Assembly (NCBI RefSeq): GCF_000374005.1
Contig: NZ_KB893157.1
Coordinates: forward strand, 153-64,152
From: Kiloniella laminariae DSM 19542
GTDB lineage: Bacteria; Pseudomonadota; Alphaproteobacteria; Kiloniellales; Kiloniellaceae
DNA length: 64,000 nucleotides
Reading direction: 5' to 3'
Part shown: piece after piece, positions 43,046-53,318 of the stretch
How positions within the stretch are numbered: the stretch's first letter is position 1
Layout of the letters: every line of letters starts with the position of its first letter
Notes under the pieces: model-generated
Databases searched by the model: none
The model's input: only the letters and a program-made list of their open reading frames with translations
What the model was told of the DNA's origin: nothing
Translations under genes and position numbers: made by a program

Positions 43046-45004
43046 ATGTGTGGCATTGCCGGGTTTCTAGAAAACGCCGCGGATCGTAGTGACGAAGGCC
43101 TGTCCCGACTGGCAATGGCGATGGCAAATGCAATGTTGCACCGGGGGCCGGATAGTGGTGATTCCTGGGCGGAAGCATCAACCGGTATCGCCTTGTCGCA
43201 TCGGCGGCTGGCTATCGTTGATCTAACTTCGGCTGGGGCGCAGCCGATGGTTTCTGCCTGTGGTCGGTATGTACTTACCTATAATGGTGAAATTTATAAT
43301 CATGCCGATATTCGTCCCGAATTGGAAGAGAGCGGTATAAAATTCCGCGGACACTCTGATACAGAGGTTATTCTTGAAGGTTGTGTCCGTTGGGGAGTGA
43401 AGGCCACAACCCAGAAACTGATTGGTATGTTTGCCTTTGCTTTGTGGGATCGCCAGGAAAGGCGGTTGACGGTTGTTCGTGATCGCTTGGGGATCAAGCC
43501 CCTCTATTGGGCCCAGACTTCAAAAAACTTTCTGTTTGGATCTGAGTTGAAAGCTTTGCGGGTGCATCCTGACTGTCCCGGTGAAATCAACCGTGATGCG
43601 GTTGCTGGATATCTTCGACACAATTATATCGGTGGAGTTACGAGCATCTATCAAGGGATCAATAAGCTTGAACCCGGGTGGATGTTAAGTGTAAGCGCAG
43701 GTAAAGAGCCTGTACTGGAACGTTATTGGTGGCTGGATGATGTTGTCTCAGAAGCCCAAGCCGCTCCCTTCACAGGGAGTGATGGAGAAGCGGTTGAGGC
43801 GCTTCATGACCTTTTGCTGGATGCCACAGGGCGGAGAATGATGGCCGATGTACCGTTGGGTGCATTTCTTTCTGGCGGAATAGATTCATCTACAGTTGTT
43901 GCTTTGATGCAGGCCCAGAACGATCGCCCAGTTCGGACCTTTTCGATTGGCTTTAATGAAGAAGGTTATAATGAGGCCAAGCATGCCGCTGAAGTGGCCC
44001 GCCATTTGAAAACTGATCATACAGAGCTTCTTGTTTTGCCTTCGGAAGCACGGGATGTCATCCCGCAACTTCCATTCTATTTTGATGAACCTTTTTCTGA
44101 TTCCTCACAGATACCTACGTATCTTGTTTCTAAAATGACCCGAGAGCACGTTACCGTTGCCTTGTCAGGGGATGGGGGCGATGAATTGTTTGGTGGTTAT
44201 ACTCGGTATTTCACAGCGGAAAAATACGGGAGGACCTTATTTGGGCAACCCCGGGCTGTTAGGAATATCGAAGCTGGAATCATTCGGAGCTTGTCGCCAA
44301 CGGCATGGGATCAATTAAGCAAGGTTTTGCCGGAAAATCACCGCCCAACTCTTTTTGGCGACAAGCTTTACAAACTGGCAAATGTGTTGACTGGAGAGAA
44401 AGATGATTTTTACCGCAGCTTGATCAGTCATTGGCATGAGCCGGATGAGCTGGTGATCGGCGGGAAAGAACCAAAAGGTCTTGTCTGGGATATTGCAGTC
44501 CAGACAAAAATTCCCAACTTCATTGACCGGATGCAGTATCTCGACACCATGACCTATCTGCCTGATGATATTTTGACCAAGGTGGATCGTGCTTCTATGG
44601 CTGTCTCTCTCGAGGCCCGGGTTCCTCTGCTGGATCACAGGGTTGTAGATTTTGCCTGGAGGCTTCCCCGCCACATGAAGATCCGAAACGGACAGGGGAA
44701 ATGGTTGTTGCGACAGGTTCTTTACAAGTATGTCCCAAAAGAAATGGTCGAACGCCCCAAAATGGGCTTTGGCGTGCCGATCGATGCCTGGTTACGTGGG
44801 CCGCTCCGCGAATGGGCCGAAGAGTTATTGTCTCCTGCGGCTCTACAAAATACGGGACTGCTGGAGTCAGCTCCGATCCAACAAAAATGGCACGAGCATC
44901 TTTCTGGACGTAGGAACTGGCAGTACCTTTTGTGGGATGTTTTGATGCTTCAGGCCTGGTATCAGGCAAACGCCAAACCTGTTGCGCTACAACAATACGC
45001 GTAG
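43046..45004 (+). CDS. asnB: AsnB-type glutamine-dependent amidotransferase (copy 3)
   Basis: 652 aa. Cys2 nucleophile in MCGIAGFLENA, Ntn domain to about residue 210, synthetase loop FLSGGIDSSTVV near residue 275, and SGDGGDELFGGYTRYF. It is closer in sequence to copy 1 (1461) than to copy 2 (4597). It is divergent from the island's main operon and shares its regulatory gap, so it may be controlled with it. The function is either asparagine synthesis or amidation of a glycan uronic acid. An AGGAG site lies 9 nt before ATG. Base composition is closer to the right flank than to the A+T-rich island. Confidence 0.87.
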   Translation: MCGIAGFLENAADRSDEGLSRLAMAMANAMLHRGPDSGDSWAEASTGIALSHRRLAIVDLTSAGAQPMVSACGRYVLTYNGEIYNHADIRPELEESGIKFRGHSDTEVILEGCVRWGVKATTQKLIGMFAFALWDRQERRLTVVRDRLGIKPLYWAQTSKNFLFGSELKALRVHPDCPGEINRDAVAGYLRHNYIGGVTSIYQGINKLEPGWMLSVSAGKEPVLERYWWLDDVVSEAQAAPFTGSDGEAVEALHDLLLDATGRRMMADVPLGAFLSGGIDSSTVVALMQAQNDRPVRTFSIGFNEEGYNEAKHAAEVARHLKTDHTELLVLPSEARDVIPQLPFYFDEPFSDSSQIPTYLVSKMTREHVTVALSGDGGDELFGGYTRYFTAEKYGRTLFGQPRAVRNIEAGIIRSLSPTAWDQLSKVLPENHRPTLFGDKLYKLANVLTGEKDDFYRSLISHWHEPDELVIGGKEPKGLVWDIAVQTKIPNFIDRMQYLDTMTYLPDDILTKVDRASMAVSLEARVPLLDHRVVDFAWRLPRHMKIRNGQGKWLLRQVLYKYVPKEMVERPKMGFGVPIDAWLRGPLREWAEELLSPAALQNTGLLESAPIQQKWHEHLSGRRNWQYLLWDVLMLQAWYQANAKPVALQQYA

Positions 45005-45057
45005 AGACCTATTGGTTTACTTTAGGAGGGCTGAAGAGTTTGGAGCCAGTAAAGTTC

Positions 45058-45885
45058 CTATAATTTCTCCCAAACGCCCTCCATCGCGCTGGCCCAGGCT
45101 TTGATACCATTATCTTTGCGGAGCTGTTCGAGGCCGTCGAGGGTGAAGGTGCCGGGGGTGGCTATGCCCTGGGTGATACTTTGCAGTTTCTCGTCTTTTT
45201 TGAACAGGGCATAGGCGGTAGCTCCGCGGATGTTGTGTAGGATCATCTCGCGGGCTTTATCCTTGGGGAGGCCCTTGGCTGTCATCCAGTCCGTCATTTC
45301 GCCAAAGAACTCGTAGAGCCAGCCGTTCATGCAGGAGGCGGCTAGAGCGAGATCGAACTGTTTCTCATTTTCGAGGGAGACAGGCGTGCCGGTGAAGCGG
45401 GCCAGGGCCTCAACAAGAGGATGCGGCGGGAAAACCGGGGTGACTCCTTCACCTGCTTCAATTGAGCAGACCGGGATCATGCGAACGAGCTGATCAGGCA
45501 AAGCCCCTGCGTCGCGGTGCTGTTCCAGTGAGATGCCCGCAATTGCCGAGATTATAATCTGATCTGGCCGGAAGGTGAGGGCCTCCAGGAGATCTGCCAG
45601 ATGCTGGGGGCGAACCGAAAGCAGCAGCATGCCAGAGCGGTCAACCACTTCCTGATTGGTTTTGGCAATAAGGCAGTCATGCTTTTTGGCCAGAGCGCGC
45701 GCGATTTCTGCATTGCGGGGTGACAGGATGATCTGACCTGTAAAACCACCACGACGCAGCCCTGCTATTGTATAAGAAGCAAAATGCCCAACGCCCAATA
45801 CGCCCAATACTGGTAGGGCAAGGCTCTGTTCCTGGCTGCTTTCTGGAGTTGGCGGTTGTATGTTTGATGAGGTCGAGTTTGTCAT
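45058..45885 (-). CDS. proC: Pyrroline-5-carboxylate reductase-like protein
   Basis: 275 aa using ATG 45885 (MTNSTSSN), preceded by AAGG. The 47-residue extension up to 46026 is Cys-rich and not family-like. The Rossmann loop is VLGVLGVGHFASYTIAGL, then LLSVRPQHLADLL and ISAIAGISLEQ, a ProC hallmark. The C-terminal dimerisation helix has NIRGATAYALF and ITQGIATPGTFTLDGL, where ProC has the TSPGGTT-type block, so this is a divergent member. It would reduce pyrroline-5-carboxylate to proline or act on a related imine. It is monocistronic. Confidence 0.75.
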   Translation of the reverse strand: MTNSTSSNIQPPTPESSQEQSLALPVLGVLGVGHFASYTIAGLRRGGFTGQIILSPRNAEIARALAKKHDCLIAKTNQEVVDRSGMLLLSVRPQHLADLLEALTFRPDQIIISAIAGISLEQHRDAGALPDQLVRMIPVCSIEAGEGVTPVFPPHPLVEALARFTGTPVSLENEKQFDLALAASCMNGWLYEFFGEMTDWMTAKGLPKDKAREMILHNIRGATAYALFKKDEKLQSITQGIATPGTFTLDGLEQLRKDNGIKAWASAMEGVWEKL

Positions 45886-46180
45886 GGCCGGCCTTAAAGA
45901 CGTCAGGGGGAACATTGGGCGAGTGGAGCTGCAGTCTATAGTTCTTTTGTCTTCGGGCACCAGTCTTGATTTGGGCAGATAAAAAACACACCACGATCCA
46001 GATGACAGGCAGAATAGTAAACACATGTTGCCTATCCGAGTTAGGTTCTGCTAGCGTGTATCCTCAATTCCCGATCTGCAGATTTGTCCCCTTTTCAGGA
46101 TAGCTTTCGCGCTTGAACTGAGCAGTTCTGCTTCGGCGGGAGGCAAATAAAAATAACCAAAAAAACGTAAGGAGCTCAGT

Positions 46181-47569
46181 ATGAGTGCTCTGGAGCAGGT
46201 GCTCTCTCATGTCGACAATCACTTGGAAGAGAGTATCAAGAGACTTTTTGATCTTGTCCGGATCGAGAGTATTTCTACGGACCCGGCCTACAAAGCGGAA
46301 TGTCTCAGGGCAGCCCAGTGGCTGGAGCGGGAACTGAAAAGCCTGCAATTTGATGCGTCGGTTCGCCCAACACCAGGGCACCCGATGGTGGTGGCGCATA
46401 CGCCAGACCAGACCGAGGGGCCACATGTTCTGTTTTATGGTCACTATGATGTGCAACCCGTCGATCCGCTCGACCTGTGGGATGAACCCCCGTTCGAGCC
46501 CTATATTTCCGAACAACCTGATGGCTCGAAACAGCTCAAGGGACGGGGTACTTCAGATGACAAGGGCCAGCTGCTGACATTCGTCGAGGCCTGTCGTGCT
46601 TGGCGGGCAGTGACGGGCAAGCTGCCGTTGAATGCTTCTATCCTGTTTGAGGGAGAAGAGGAAACCGGAAGTCCGAGCCTGGATGCTTTTCTGGCGGGAA
46701 ACAAGGATGAGCTGCGCGCGGATCTGGCGCTGGTTTGTGATACGACCATGTGGGATCGTGATACACCGGCGATTACGGTTCAGCTTCGTGGAATGATGAA
46801 AGAGAACCTGGTGATCAAGGCTGCAAGCCGGGATCTGCATTCCGGTGCTTATGGTTCTTCGGCGCGCAATCCTATCCATGTTTTGTCCAAAATCCTGGCT
46901 GATCTCCGTGACGATAAGGGACGGGTGCAGATTCCCGGATTTTACGACGGAGTGGAAGAGCTCTCGCCGGAGATGAAAAAACAGTGGGACAGTCTTGGTT
47001 TTGACGGAGCAGCTTATCTGAAGGAAATTGGTCTATCCATACCAGCCGGGGAAGAAGGCTATACTGTTCTTGAGCAATTGACCGCGCGGCCAACCTGTGA
47101 AGTCAACGGTATCTGGGGTGGTTATAATGGGCAGGGCTCAAAGACGGTAATTCCTGCTGAAGCCAATGCGAAATTAACATTCCGTCTTGTTGGCAAGCAG
47201 GAACCTGCAAAAATCCGTGCGGCCTTCCGGGCCTTTGTCGAGGCACGCCTGCCTGCTGACTGCAGTGTCGTGTATGAATCTGTTGGCGGCGAGTTCGGCC
47301 CCTTGAGCGTGGATACCGATATGCCCTTTATGCAGAAGGTCAAGCAGGCACTGTCTGATGAATGGCAGAAAGAGGCCGCCTTGATCGGATCTGGCGGCTC
47401 CATCCCCATTACCACGGAATTCCGCCGGGTCCTGGATATGGAAACACTGCTGGTTGGTTTTGCCTTGGACGATGACCGGATCCACAGCCCGAATGAAAAA
47501 TATGATCTGAAATCCTTTCACAAGGGCATTCGCTCCTGGGTACGGATTATCGAGGCATTGTCACGTTAA
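46181..47569 (+). CDS. M20-family dipeptidase
   Basis: 462 aa zinc aminoacylpeptidase. Metal ligands are in VLFYGHYDVQPVDP (His/Asp, about residue 90), RGTSDDKGQLLTF, and FEGEEETGSPSL with the catalytic Glu. IHSPNEKYDLKSFHKGIRSW gives the last His. The dimerisation insert runs about 195-320 (VIKAASRDLHSGAYGSS). It cleaves dipeptides in the cytoplasm. A strong AAGGAG precedes ATG 46181, and a perfect 11-bp terminator follows it. Confidence 0.88.
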   Translation: MSALEQVLSHVDNHLEESIKRLFDLVRIESISTDPAYKAECLRAAQWLERELKSLQFDASVRPTPGHPMVVAHTPDQTEGPHVLFYGHYDVQPVDPLDLWDEPPFEPYISEQPDGSKQLKGRGTSDDKGQLLTFVEACRAWRAVTGKLPLNASILFEGEEETGSPSLDAFLAGNKDELRADLALVCDTTMWDRDTPAITVQLRGMMKENLVIKAASRDLHSGAYGSSARNPIHVLSKILADLRDDKGRVQIPGFYDGVEELSPEMKKQWDSLGFDGAAYLKEIGLSIPAGEEGYTVLEQLTARPTCEVNGIWGGYNGQGSKTVIPAEANAKLTFRLVGKQEPAKIRAAFRAFVEARLPADCSVVYESVGGEFGPLSVDTDMPFMQKVKQALSDEWQKEAALIGSGGSIPITTEFRRVLDMETLLVGFALDDDRIHSPNEKYDLKSFHKGIRSWVRIIEALSR

Positions 47570-47607
47570 GACTTATGCCTCAGTGAGTTTTGTTGAGTTT
47601 TACAATA

Positions 47608-47645
47608 CAAAGGAGCGGACGTTTATCCCGCTCCTTTGTTGTTTC
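47608..47645 (+). terminator. Rho-independent terminator after the M20 dipeptidase gene
   Basis: CAAAGGAGCGG (47608-47618) pairs perfectly with CCGCTCCTTTG (47628-47638), with a 9-nt loop and a T-rich tail (TTGTTTCT). The A/T-rich flanks on both sides mean it could also serve the convergent yeiH-type gene ending at 47667. Confidence 0.8.
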
Positions 47646-47666
47646 TGCTGGCGGTCTATTCAATTG

Positions 47667-48674
47667 TTAGCGGAGAAAAAAGACGCTGGCGATAATCAAT
47701 CCGGCGATAATGAAGGTTTCGATAACGACCAGGAACAGAGCCTGATGGCCAATTTTCAGAACATCACGCAGAGATGTCTTGAGGCCAACTGCGGCTATGG
47801 CGGTGACAAGACACCAGCGGGAAAGTTCTGAGAGACCGCTGATAATCAGATCCGGCAGCAGGCCCGTAGAGCGCAGTCCGGTAAAAAAGACAAAACCAAT
47901 CAGGAAGAGTGGCGGAAGATAGGTGGAAGCTTTGGCCGGGCCGGCCTGTCTGAAGATGGCGGTGACGAGCAGGGCAATAGGTATGAGCAGGGCTACACGG
48001 AATAGTTTGGCAACGGTGGCGGCATCTCCGGCTTCTGGTGAGATGGAATAACCTGCTCCAACAACCTGGGCGACATCATGGATGGTGCCTCCCAGGAAAA
48101 ATCCGGCTTCTGTGTCGGACATGCCCAGCCAGAGAGCAACAGGGGGATAGAGGACCATGGCGATGGTGCTGAGTGTGGTTACTGCGACCACAGCAAAAAG
48201 CGTGGTCCGTTCAGAGTCTTCAGAACTGGGCATTGCAGCAGAGATGGCCAGGGCAGCGGAAGCACCACAAATCGCCGTTGCTCCCCCGGTTAACAGGCCG
48301 AAGCGTTTGTTGAAACCAAAAAAACCGGCAAGGAGAACGCCCGCAATAATTGTAACCACCACAGCCAGAACCAAAATCAGGGCTGGGTTTAGTCCCAGCT
48401 GGACGATCTGCTCGAAGCCAATCCTGATCCCGAGAAGAGCAACTCCGATACGTAAAATCGATCGGCTGGTGTAATCAATTCCTGCTTTTGCCGATGAACC
48501 TTCAATCAGAGAGTTCAGGCTCATGCCCAGAAGCAGCGCGTAGAGCAAGGTTGGCCCACCGTGATGATCGGAGATAAAGGTGGCGGCAAAAGCGAGCACC
48601 AGAGCCAGTATTATTCCGGGAATTCTGCCTGTGATCAGGGGGAAACGGGCGGCGCCGGAGGCAAGAAAGGGCAT
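47667..48674 (-). CDS. YeiH/UPF0324-family membrane protein
   Basis: 335 aa with about ten hydrophobic segments. LLYALLLGMSLNSLIEG, LRIGVALLGIRIGFEQIV, GGATAICGASAALAISAAMP, and FFLGGTIHDVAQVVGAGYSIS are the conserved blocks of the YeiH family (PF03601), proposed sulfate or small-anion exporters. In many genomes it is next to a LysR regulator; here none is adjacent. It is convergent with the M20 gene, and shares the terminator region. Confidence 0.87.
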   Translation of the reverse strand: MPFLASGAARFPLITGRIPGIILALVLAFAATFISDHHGGPTLLYALLLGMSLNSLIEGSSAKAGIDYTSRSILRIGVALLGIRIGFEQIVQLGLNPALILVLAVVVTIIAGVLLAGFFGFNKRFGLLTGGATAICGASAALAISAAMPSSEDSERTTLFAVVAVTTLSTIAMVLYPPVALWLGMSDTEAGFFLGGTIHDVAQVVGAGYSISPEAGDAATVAKLFRVALLIPIALLVTAIFRQAGPAKASTYLPPLFLIGFVFFTGLRSTGLLPDLIISGLSELSRWCLVTAIAAVGLKTSLRDVLKIGHQALFLVVIETFIIAGLIIASVFFLR

Positions 48675-48775
48675 GGCTTACTCTGATGACAAGGTGGGTT
48701 GAATAGAAATCCGGAATTGGCGCGAGTATAGTCGCCTAGGGTGGAAAAGATCTATTCAATAGTGAGAGGAATGCT

Positions 48776-49057
48776 TCATTCAGAAGTGTTCTGAATGCCA
48801 AGAGACGAAAATTTTTTGCTTTCGGCCTCTTTCGGCTGGTGCCGCTGACGATTTTTTACCATCCGGTCATGAAGCTTCTCGACCAGGCGGCTTCCGGTCT
48901 TTTCAAAAGCTCCGGGAATGAGAGCGTGGCAGAGACAAACTAAACAGCCAAGCCCGAGGTGAAAGGAAAAATAAAGCGCCTGCCCCATGTGTTCCAGATA
49001 GCTTTCATGGACGGAGAGAGGGTGATTGATGAATAGTCTGTTCCACAAGCTGATCAT
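48776..49057 (-). CDS. DUF6356-family small membrane protein
   Basis: 93 aa. FINHPLSVHESYLEHMGQAL is the family's start pattern. A single hydrophobic helix follows (ALYFSFHLGLGCLVCLCHAL), then LIPGAFEKTGSRLVEKLHDR. The family is known mostly from alphaproteobacteria and has no assigned function. The C-terminal 25 residues are charged and variable. It is separate from yeiH by 100 nt and divergent from the Lrp-type gene. Confidence 0.75.
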   Translation of the reverse strand: MISLWNRLFINHPLSVHESYLEHMGQALYFSFHLGLGCLVCLCHALIPGAFEKTGSRLVEKLHDRMVKNRQRHQPKEAESKKFSSLGIQNTSE

Positions 49058-49184
49058 TACAAGGTCCCTGTTTTCTTTTGTTGTTGTCTCCTGATTTTAT
49101 AACTTGATGGCAAAGAAGTGTTTTCTCATTGTATTATAATAATAACCTATAATTTGGGATAATTTCACAATAAATGAGGATTGT

Positions 49185-49649
49185 ATGAAGCTTGATGCCA
49201 CGGATCGCCGTATCCTGAAAGAGTTGCAACGAGACGCCGGGCGACCTGCATCAGAGATTGCTGAGATCGTTAATCTGTCGACCAATGCCTGTTGGCGCCG
49301 GATCAAGATCCTGCAGGAAGAGGGCATTATCCGAAAACAGGTGGCGCTGGTGGATGCCGAGAAGGTTGATATGGGTTTGACCGTTTTTGTTGAGATCCGG
49401 ACAGCTCAACATGATGAGGCCTGGCTGGAACGCTTTTCGAAAGGGGTCAGCCAGATTGATGAAGTGGTTGAATTTCACCGCCTCAACGGCAATGTTGATT
49501 ATCTGCTGAAAATTATTGTCTCAAGCATTGCCGATTACGACCGGGTCTATAAAAAAATTATCCGTACAGTACCGCTCCACGATGTGACGTCCTATTTTTC
49601 CATGGAACGGATCAAGGAAACGACAGAAATTCCGCTGGACAAAAGATAG
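49185..49649 (+). CDS. Lrp/AsnC-family transcriptional regulator
   Basis: 154 aa. N-terminal winged helix: KLDATDRRILKELQRDAGRP, with recognition helix NLSTNACWRRIKILQEEGII. The C-terminal RAM ligand-binding domain shows VDYLLKIIVSSIADYDRVYK and PLHDVTSYFSMERIKETTEI. It binds amino acids as an octamer-forming sensor. The next gene (an FAD amine/amino-acid oxidase) starts 100 nt downstream and is the probable target. GAGG precedes ATG. Confidence 0.9.
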   Translation: MKLDATDRRILKELQRDAGRPASEIAEIVNLSTNACWRRIKILQEEGIIRKQVALVDAEKVDMGLTVFVEIRTAQHDEAWLERFSKGVSQIDEVVEFHRLNGNVDYLLKIIVSSIADYDRVYKKIIRTVPLHDVTSYFSMERIKETTEIPLDKR

Positions 49650-49748
49650 TCGTTTCCAGGACCAGATTTCCCTTCCTCTCCCCCTTGGCCCGTGGCAGCA
49701 TGCGACCACTTCGTCCCGCATAGTGCCTTCCCTGATGAGAGTAGAGAA

Positions 49749-51050
49749 ATGACTGGATCAAAGTCTTTTACACATCGTCCTTACTGGTGGGCCGACCCCC
49801 GCTTTGAGCCAGACCGTTTTTCTGAAAAAGGAACACCGCCTGCCCAGACCGATGTAGTTGTTGTCGGGGCCGGGTACACAGGCTTATCCGCAGCTTTAAC
49901 GCTGGCACGGGCAGGGCGCTCTGTGGTGGTTCTGGATGCGGAGCGACCGGGATGGGGGTGTTCGGCACGCAATGGCGGCCTGTTGGGGCCGAGCTTTCAC
50001 AAACTTGGTCTAGAGGGCCTGTCCCAGGCCTACGGGACCGAGAAAGCCCGGGCTATTATGCTGGAAAGCATGGAGAGCATGCATTCGCTGGTTTCCTTTA
50101 TCCGGGATGAGAAAATTGATTGTGAACTGAATATGGCAGGCCGTTTTCGCGGTGTTGCCCATCCAGGACATTATGATTCCCTGGCCCGTCAGGTTGAAGG
50201 CCTGCAGAAAGATCTGGGGCTAAATGCATACATGGTTTCGAAGGCAGACCAGCATCAGGAAATCGGCTCTGACCTCTATCATGGAGGGGCTGTGTACGAG
50301 GATGACGGGACTCTGCAGCCGGGACTTCTGGTTCAGGGGTTACTTGAGCGGGCTGTCGCGGCAGGTGCAAAAGTGTACGGAAAACAGGCGGTGTTGGATA
50401 TCAGCGGTCAGGCTGGTGCGCTGGAAGTCCGTACTGCCAGCCAGGTGGTTAAAGCCAGAAATGTGGTTGTGGCGACTAACGGGTATACCTCCAAAAGTTT
50501 GACATGGTTTCGGCGCCGCTTGATTCCGATCCGTTCGGCCATCATTGCAACCGAGGCTTTGGGGGAGGAAAAAATTCGCGCACTATCTCCTAAGTTAAGG
50601 GGCCATGGAGATACGCATCGGCTGGTGTTCTATTACCGTCCCTCGGCCGACGGTCGACGGATGATTTTTGGTGGGCGGGCGCAATCCCTTAAAGAAAACC
50701 CAGCTGAATACGTTAACTACCTGCGTAAATCCATGCGGCGGGTTTTCCCCCAGCTTGGAGAGGCATCTGTTGAATATGGCTGGTCGGGTGTTGTGGCTTA
50801 TACCTTTGATCACGCGCCCCATGTCGGTGAGGTGGAGGGAGTTCACTACGCGATTGGATACTGTGGTTCAGGAGTCGGGCGCGCAGTGTATTTTGGACGG
50901 AAAGTGGCACTTAAAATTCTTGGCGATGACGAGGGACGAACGGCACTGGACGATCTCGCGTTCAATAGCCGCCCGCTCTATACTGGTAATCCCTGGTTTA
51001 TGCCTTTTATGATTCGCTGGCATGATTTTGCAGACCGGATGGGGTGGTAG
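49749..51050 (+). CDS. FAD-dependent amine/amino-acid oxidoreductase (DAO family)
   Basis: 433 aa with ATG 49749 (MTGSKSFTHRPYWW); the upstream in-frame ATG at 49692 adds a non-conserved 19 residues. The FAD loop DVVVVGAGYTGLSAALTLAR and CSARNGGLLGPSF follow, with ARNVVVATNGYTSK and the C-terminal VEGVHYAIGYCGSGVGRAVY. The pattern is close to PuuB-type gamma-glutamylputrescine oxidases and related amine oxidases. The substrate is likely an amine or N-methyl amino acid. It is probably under the Lrp-type regulator just upstream. Confidence 0.83.
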   Translation: MTGSKSFTHRPYWWADPRFEPDRFSEKGTPPAQTDVVVVGAGYTGLSAALTLARAGRSVVVLDAERPGWGCSARNGGLLGPSFHKLGLEGLSQAYGTEKARAIMLESMESMHSLVSFIRDEKIDCELNMAGRFRGVAHPGHYDSLARQVEGLQKDLGLNAYMVSKADQHQEIGSDLYHGGAVYEDDGTLQPGLLVQGLLERAVAAGAKVYGKQAVLDISGQAGALEVRTASQVVKARNVVVATNGYTSKSLTWFRRRLIPIRSAIIATEALGEEKIRALSPKLRGHGDTHRLVFYYRPSADGRRMIFGGRAQSLKENPAEYVNYLRKSMRRVFPQLGEASVEYGWSGVVAYTFDHAPHVGEVEGVHYAIGYCGSGVGRAVYFGRKVALKILGDDEGRTALDDLAFNSRPLYTGNPWFMPFMIRWHDFADRMGW

Positions 51051-51295
51051 CTTGCCTCTTTTTAGGAGACTGTATCTAGAGTTCTTTCTGATGAAGGAAA
51101 TGTAGAAATGAAATTTTTGATCAAGACTTTTTAATAAAAACATTACTAAATTACGGTAGTGTCGCTTCTGTTATTTGCGCGTTTTGCGCGACGTACGGGA
51201 TGCTTCCTTTGAATTTGTGCTATAAGTTGTATTCATAGCCTTCTTTTGTGTAAGAGAATTTGGGCTTGTTGAGGCAACAGAGCGCTGGGGGATAA

Positions 51296-53125
51296 ATGCG
51301 GCAGTTAGTAGTTATCGAGCGACGCGTGGCTCTAGCGCTAGTTGTTTCGTTACTTCTTGCCGTCCTGGCAGGAGGACTTTTGGTGAGTTCGGTTCTGTCG
51401 TTGCGTCAATTGGAAGAATCGGGTTATCAGAATACAGGATGGGATATCTATTCGGTCCAGTCGGAGTATTATCGACTGCTTGATACCTTGCATGAGGCAG
51501 AGCATCGGCGAGATGGTGCCCGGGAGACGATCAAAACTCGGTTTGATGTCTTCTATAGCCGGGTTGATGATATAAAGCGGGGCATGGTTTCCCGCAGCCT
51601 GAAAGACGAAGTCTTTTACAAGGATGCGATAAGTCGATTTGATGAGTTGATCGAGAGCCTTGATCCTGTATCAAATGATGAGACTATCCCTATAGAGCAG
51701 TATGTCGGGATCATGCTTCGCGAACTGAGCGCCTATGATGGCGTTGTGCGGGGCTTTGTTTCTGACAGCCGTCGTATTCTCAATCAGAACAATTACAAAG
51801 GGCGGGCCAAGGTTGCTCAGCTATATGGCTGGGTTCTTGTTTCTTTTGTTTTATTGTTCGGGGTTCTCGCCTTCATGTTTTTCCTCATGATCCGGCAGAT
51901 GCAAACGATCCAGCGATCAAAAGAAGAGGCTGATCGTGCCAATCTGGCTATGGGAGAGTTTCTGGCAACGATGAGCCATGAAATCCGAACCCCGATGAAC
52001 GGTATCCTGGGGATGACACACGTTCTTTTAGCTGATGAACCACCGTCCAAATTAAAAGATCAGCTTGAGATTATCCGGGAATCAGGTTCGATCCTGATGG
52101 GATTACTGAACGATATACTTGATATCTCCAAGATCGAGGCGAAACTTTTACGGGTGGAAGAGCACGATTTTGATTTTCTGGATCTGGTCAAGGCTGCTTA
52201 CAACCTCTGGAAGCCGAGGGCAGCAAGTAAATCACTTGAACTCGATCTTGTTATTGTCCCGGATATGCCCCGGGTACTCAGGGCCGATCCCGTACGCATA
52301 AGACAGATTCTTTATAACCTGATCAGTAATGCAATTAATTACACCGATCACGGGGGCGTAAAAATATCCATCGCCTTTCAAAACCGGATTGATGGCCGGA
52401 TTGATCTTGTCCTTTCGGTTCAAGATACAGGCCCCGGCATTGCCAAAGATGAGCTGACGCGCCTGTTTGACAAATTCACTCAAGGGAGTGCGCAGCGGGC
52501 ACAGCATGCCCGGCGTTTTGGGGGGACCGGGCTAGGGCTTGCGATCTGCAAAGAGCTTTCAAGGTTAATGGGGGGGGATATTCTGGTTGAAAGTCAGGAA
52601 GGTAAAGGGAGCACCTTTTCGCTGCTCCTGCCCTGCACCCTTGGCAACCCTGCCGAAATCGATGATTCGCTTGATGGTAATGTCAGCCATCTACTGCAGC
52701 CGCAGGAACAGATTTCCTCACTCCGAGTGCTGGTTGTCGAAGATAACGAGATTAACCGCTTTGTCCTGAGCGCCATGCTTAAAAAAGCCGGGCACGATGT
52801 TGATCTGGTAACCAACGGTCTGGAAGCCGTGAATGCAGTGAGACACCGAAGTTACGATCTGGTCTTTATGGATATCCAGATGCCAGAAATGGACGGTGTT
52901 GAGGCGACGAAAAAAATACGCAGCAGCGAGCTGGATTCCTCTGGCATGTTTATCGTTGCCCTGACGGCCAACGCCATGGCCGGGGACAAGGAGAAGTATC
53001 TGGCTGCAGGGATGGATGATTATCTCTCAAAGCCGATTTCGCCAGCTGATCTGCGACGTATCCTTCTTGCTGCGTCTGGCAAGAACAGGGCTTATTATAC
53101 GGGTGATGATGCCAGCACGGGGTGA
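51296..53125 (+). CDS. Hybrid sensor histidine kinase/response regulator
   Basis: 609 aa inner-membrane sensor. TM1 is about residues 11-35 and TM2 about 177-200. They enclose a 140-residue periplasmic helical sensor region with no named domain. His[20 protein letters not shown], phospho-acceptor His228. HATPase: [11 protein letters not shown] (N box), [33 protein letters not shown]. The C-terminal receiver has [13 protein letters not shown] with Asp526 as acceptor and a KPIS end. No Hpt domain or separate response regulator is adjacent, so partner proteins lie elsewhere. GGGGG precedes ATG. Confidence 0.9.
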   Translation: MRQLVVIERRVALALVVSLLLAVLAGGLLVSSVLSLRQLEESGYQNTGWDIYSVQSEYYRLLDTLHEAEHRRDGARETIKTRFDVFYSRVDDIKRGMVSRSLKDEVFYKDAISRFDELIESLDPVSNDETIPIEQYVGIMLRELSAYDGVVRGFVSDSRRILNQNNYKGRAKVAQLYGWVLVSFVLLFGVLAFMFFLMIRQMQTIQRSKEEADRANLAMGEFLATMSHEIRTPMNGILGMTHVLLADEPPSKLKDQLEIIRESGSILMGLLNDILDISKIEAKLLRVEEHDFDFLDLVKAAYNLWKPRAASKSLELDLVIVPDMPRVLRADPVRIRQILYNLISNAINYTDHGGVKISIAFQNRIDGRIDLVLSVQDTGPGIAKDELTRLFDKFTQGSAQRAQHARRFGGTGLGLAICKELSRLMGGDILVESQEGKGSTFSLLLPCTLGNPAEIDDSLDGNVSHLLQPQEQISSLRVLVVEDNEINRFVLSAMLKKAGHDVDLVTNGLEAVNAVRHRSYDLVFMDIQMPEMDGVEATKKIRSSELDSSGMFIVALTANAMAGDKEKYLAAGMDDYLSKPISPADLRRILLAASGKNRAYYTGDDASTG

Positions 53126-53318
53126 TGTCTGGATTTTGCGTGCTGTCATGGGGGGCACGGTCTGGTCCTTCAAAGGTGGGCTCCGGTTTTGCCCAGATTT
53201 TTAGTATTTATTCTTTTTTGGAATAAATCTTGATAATTATTCCGTATTTTTATGATTTATTGGCTCGGATAAGCTCGTTTCAGTTTATTTACTGGAAACT
53301 TTTGTCGGGATTTTAGCC

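Noticed and set aside
45886-46026. 47-residue extension of the ProC-like protein
   Set aside because: Cys-rich and unlike ProC N-termini; ATG 45885 has a ribosome site and gives a standard length.
51160-51215. TTTGCGCG direct repeats before the histidine kinase gene
   Set aside because: Only two short copies; no repeat array or CRISPR pattern, and no evidence of a regulator site.
53205-53235. Inverted repeat TTATTC/GAATAA upstream of the class V aminotransferase as an operator
   Set aside because: Short, A+T-only arms in an A+T-rich gap; not distinguishable from chance.
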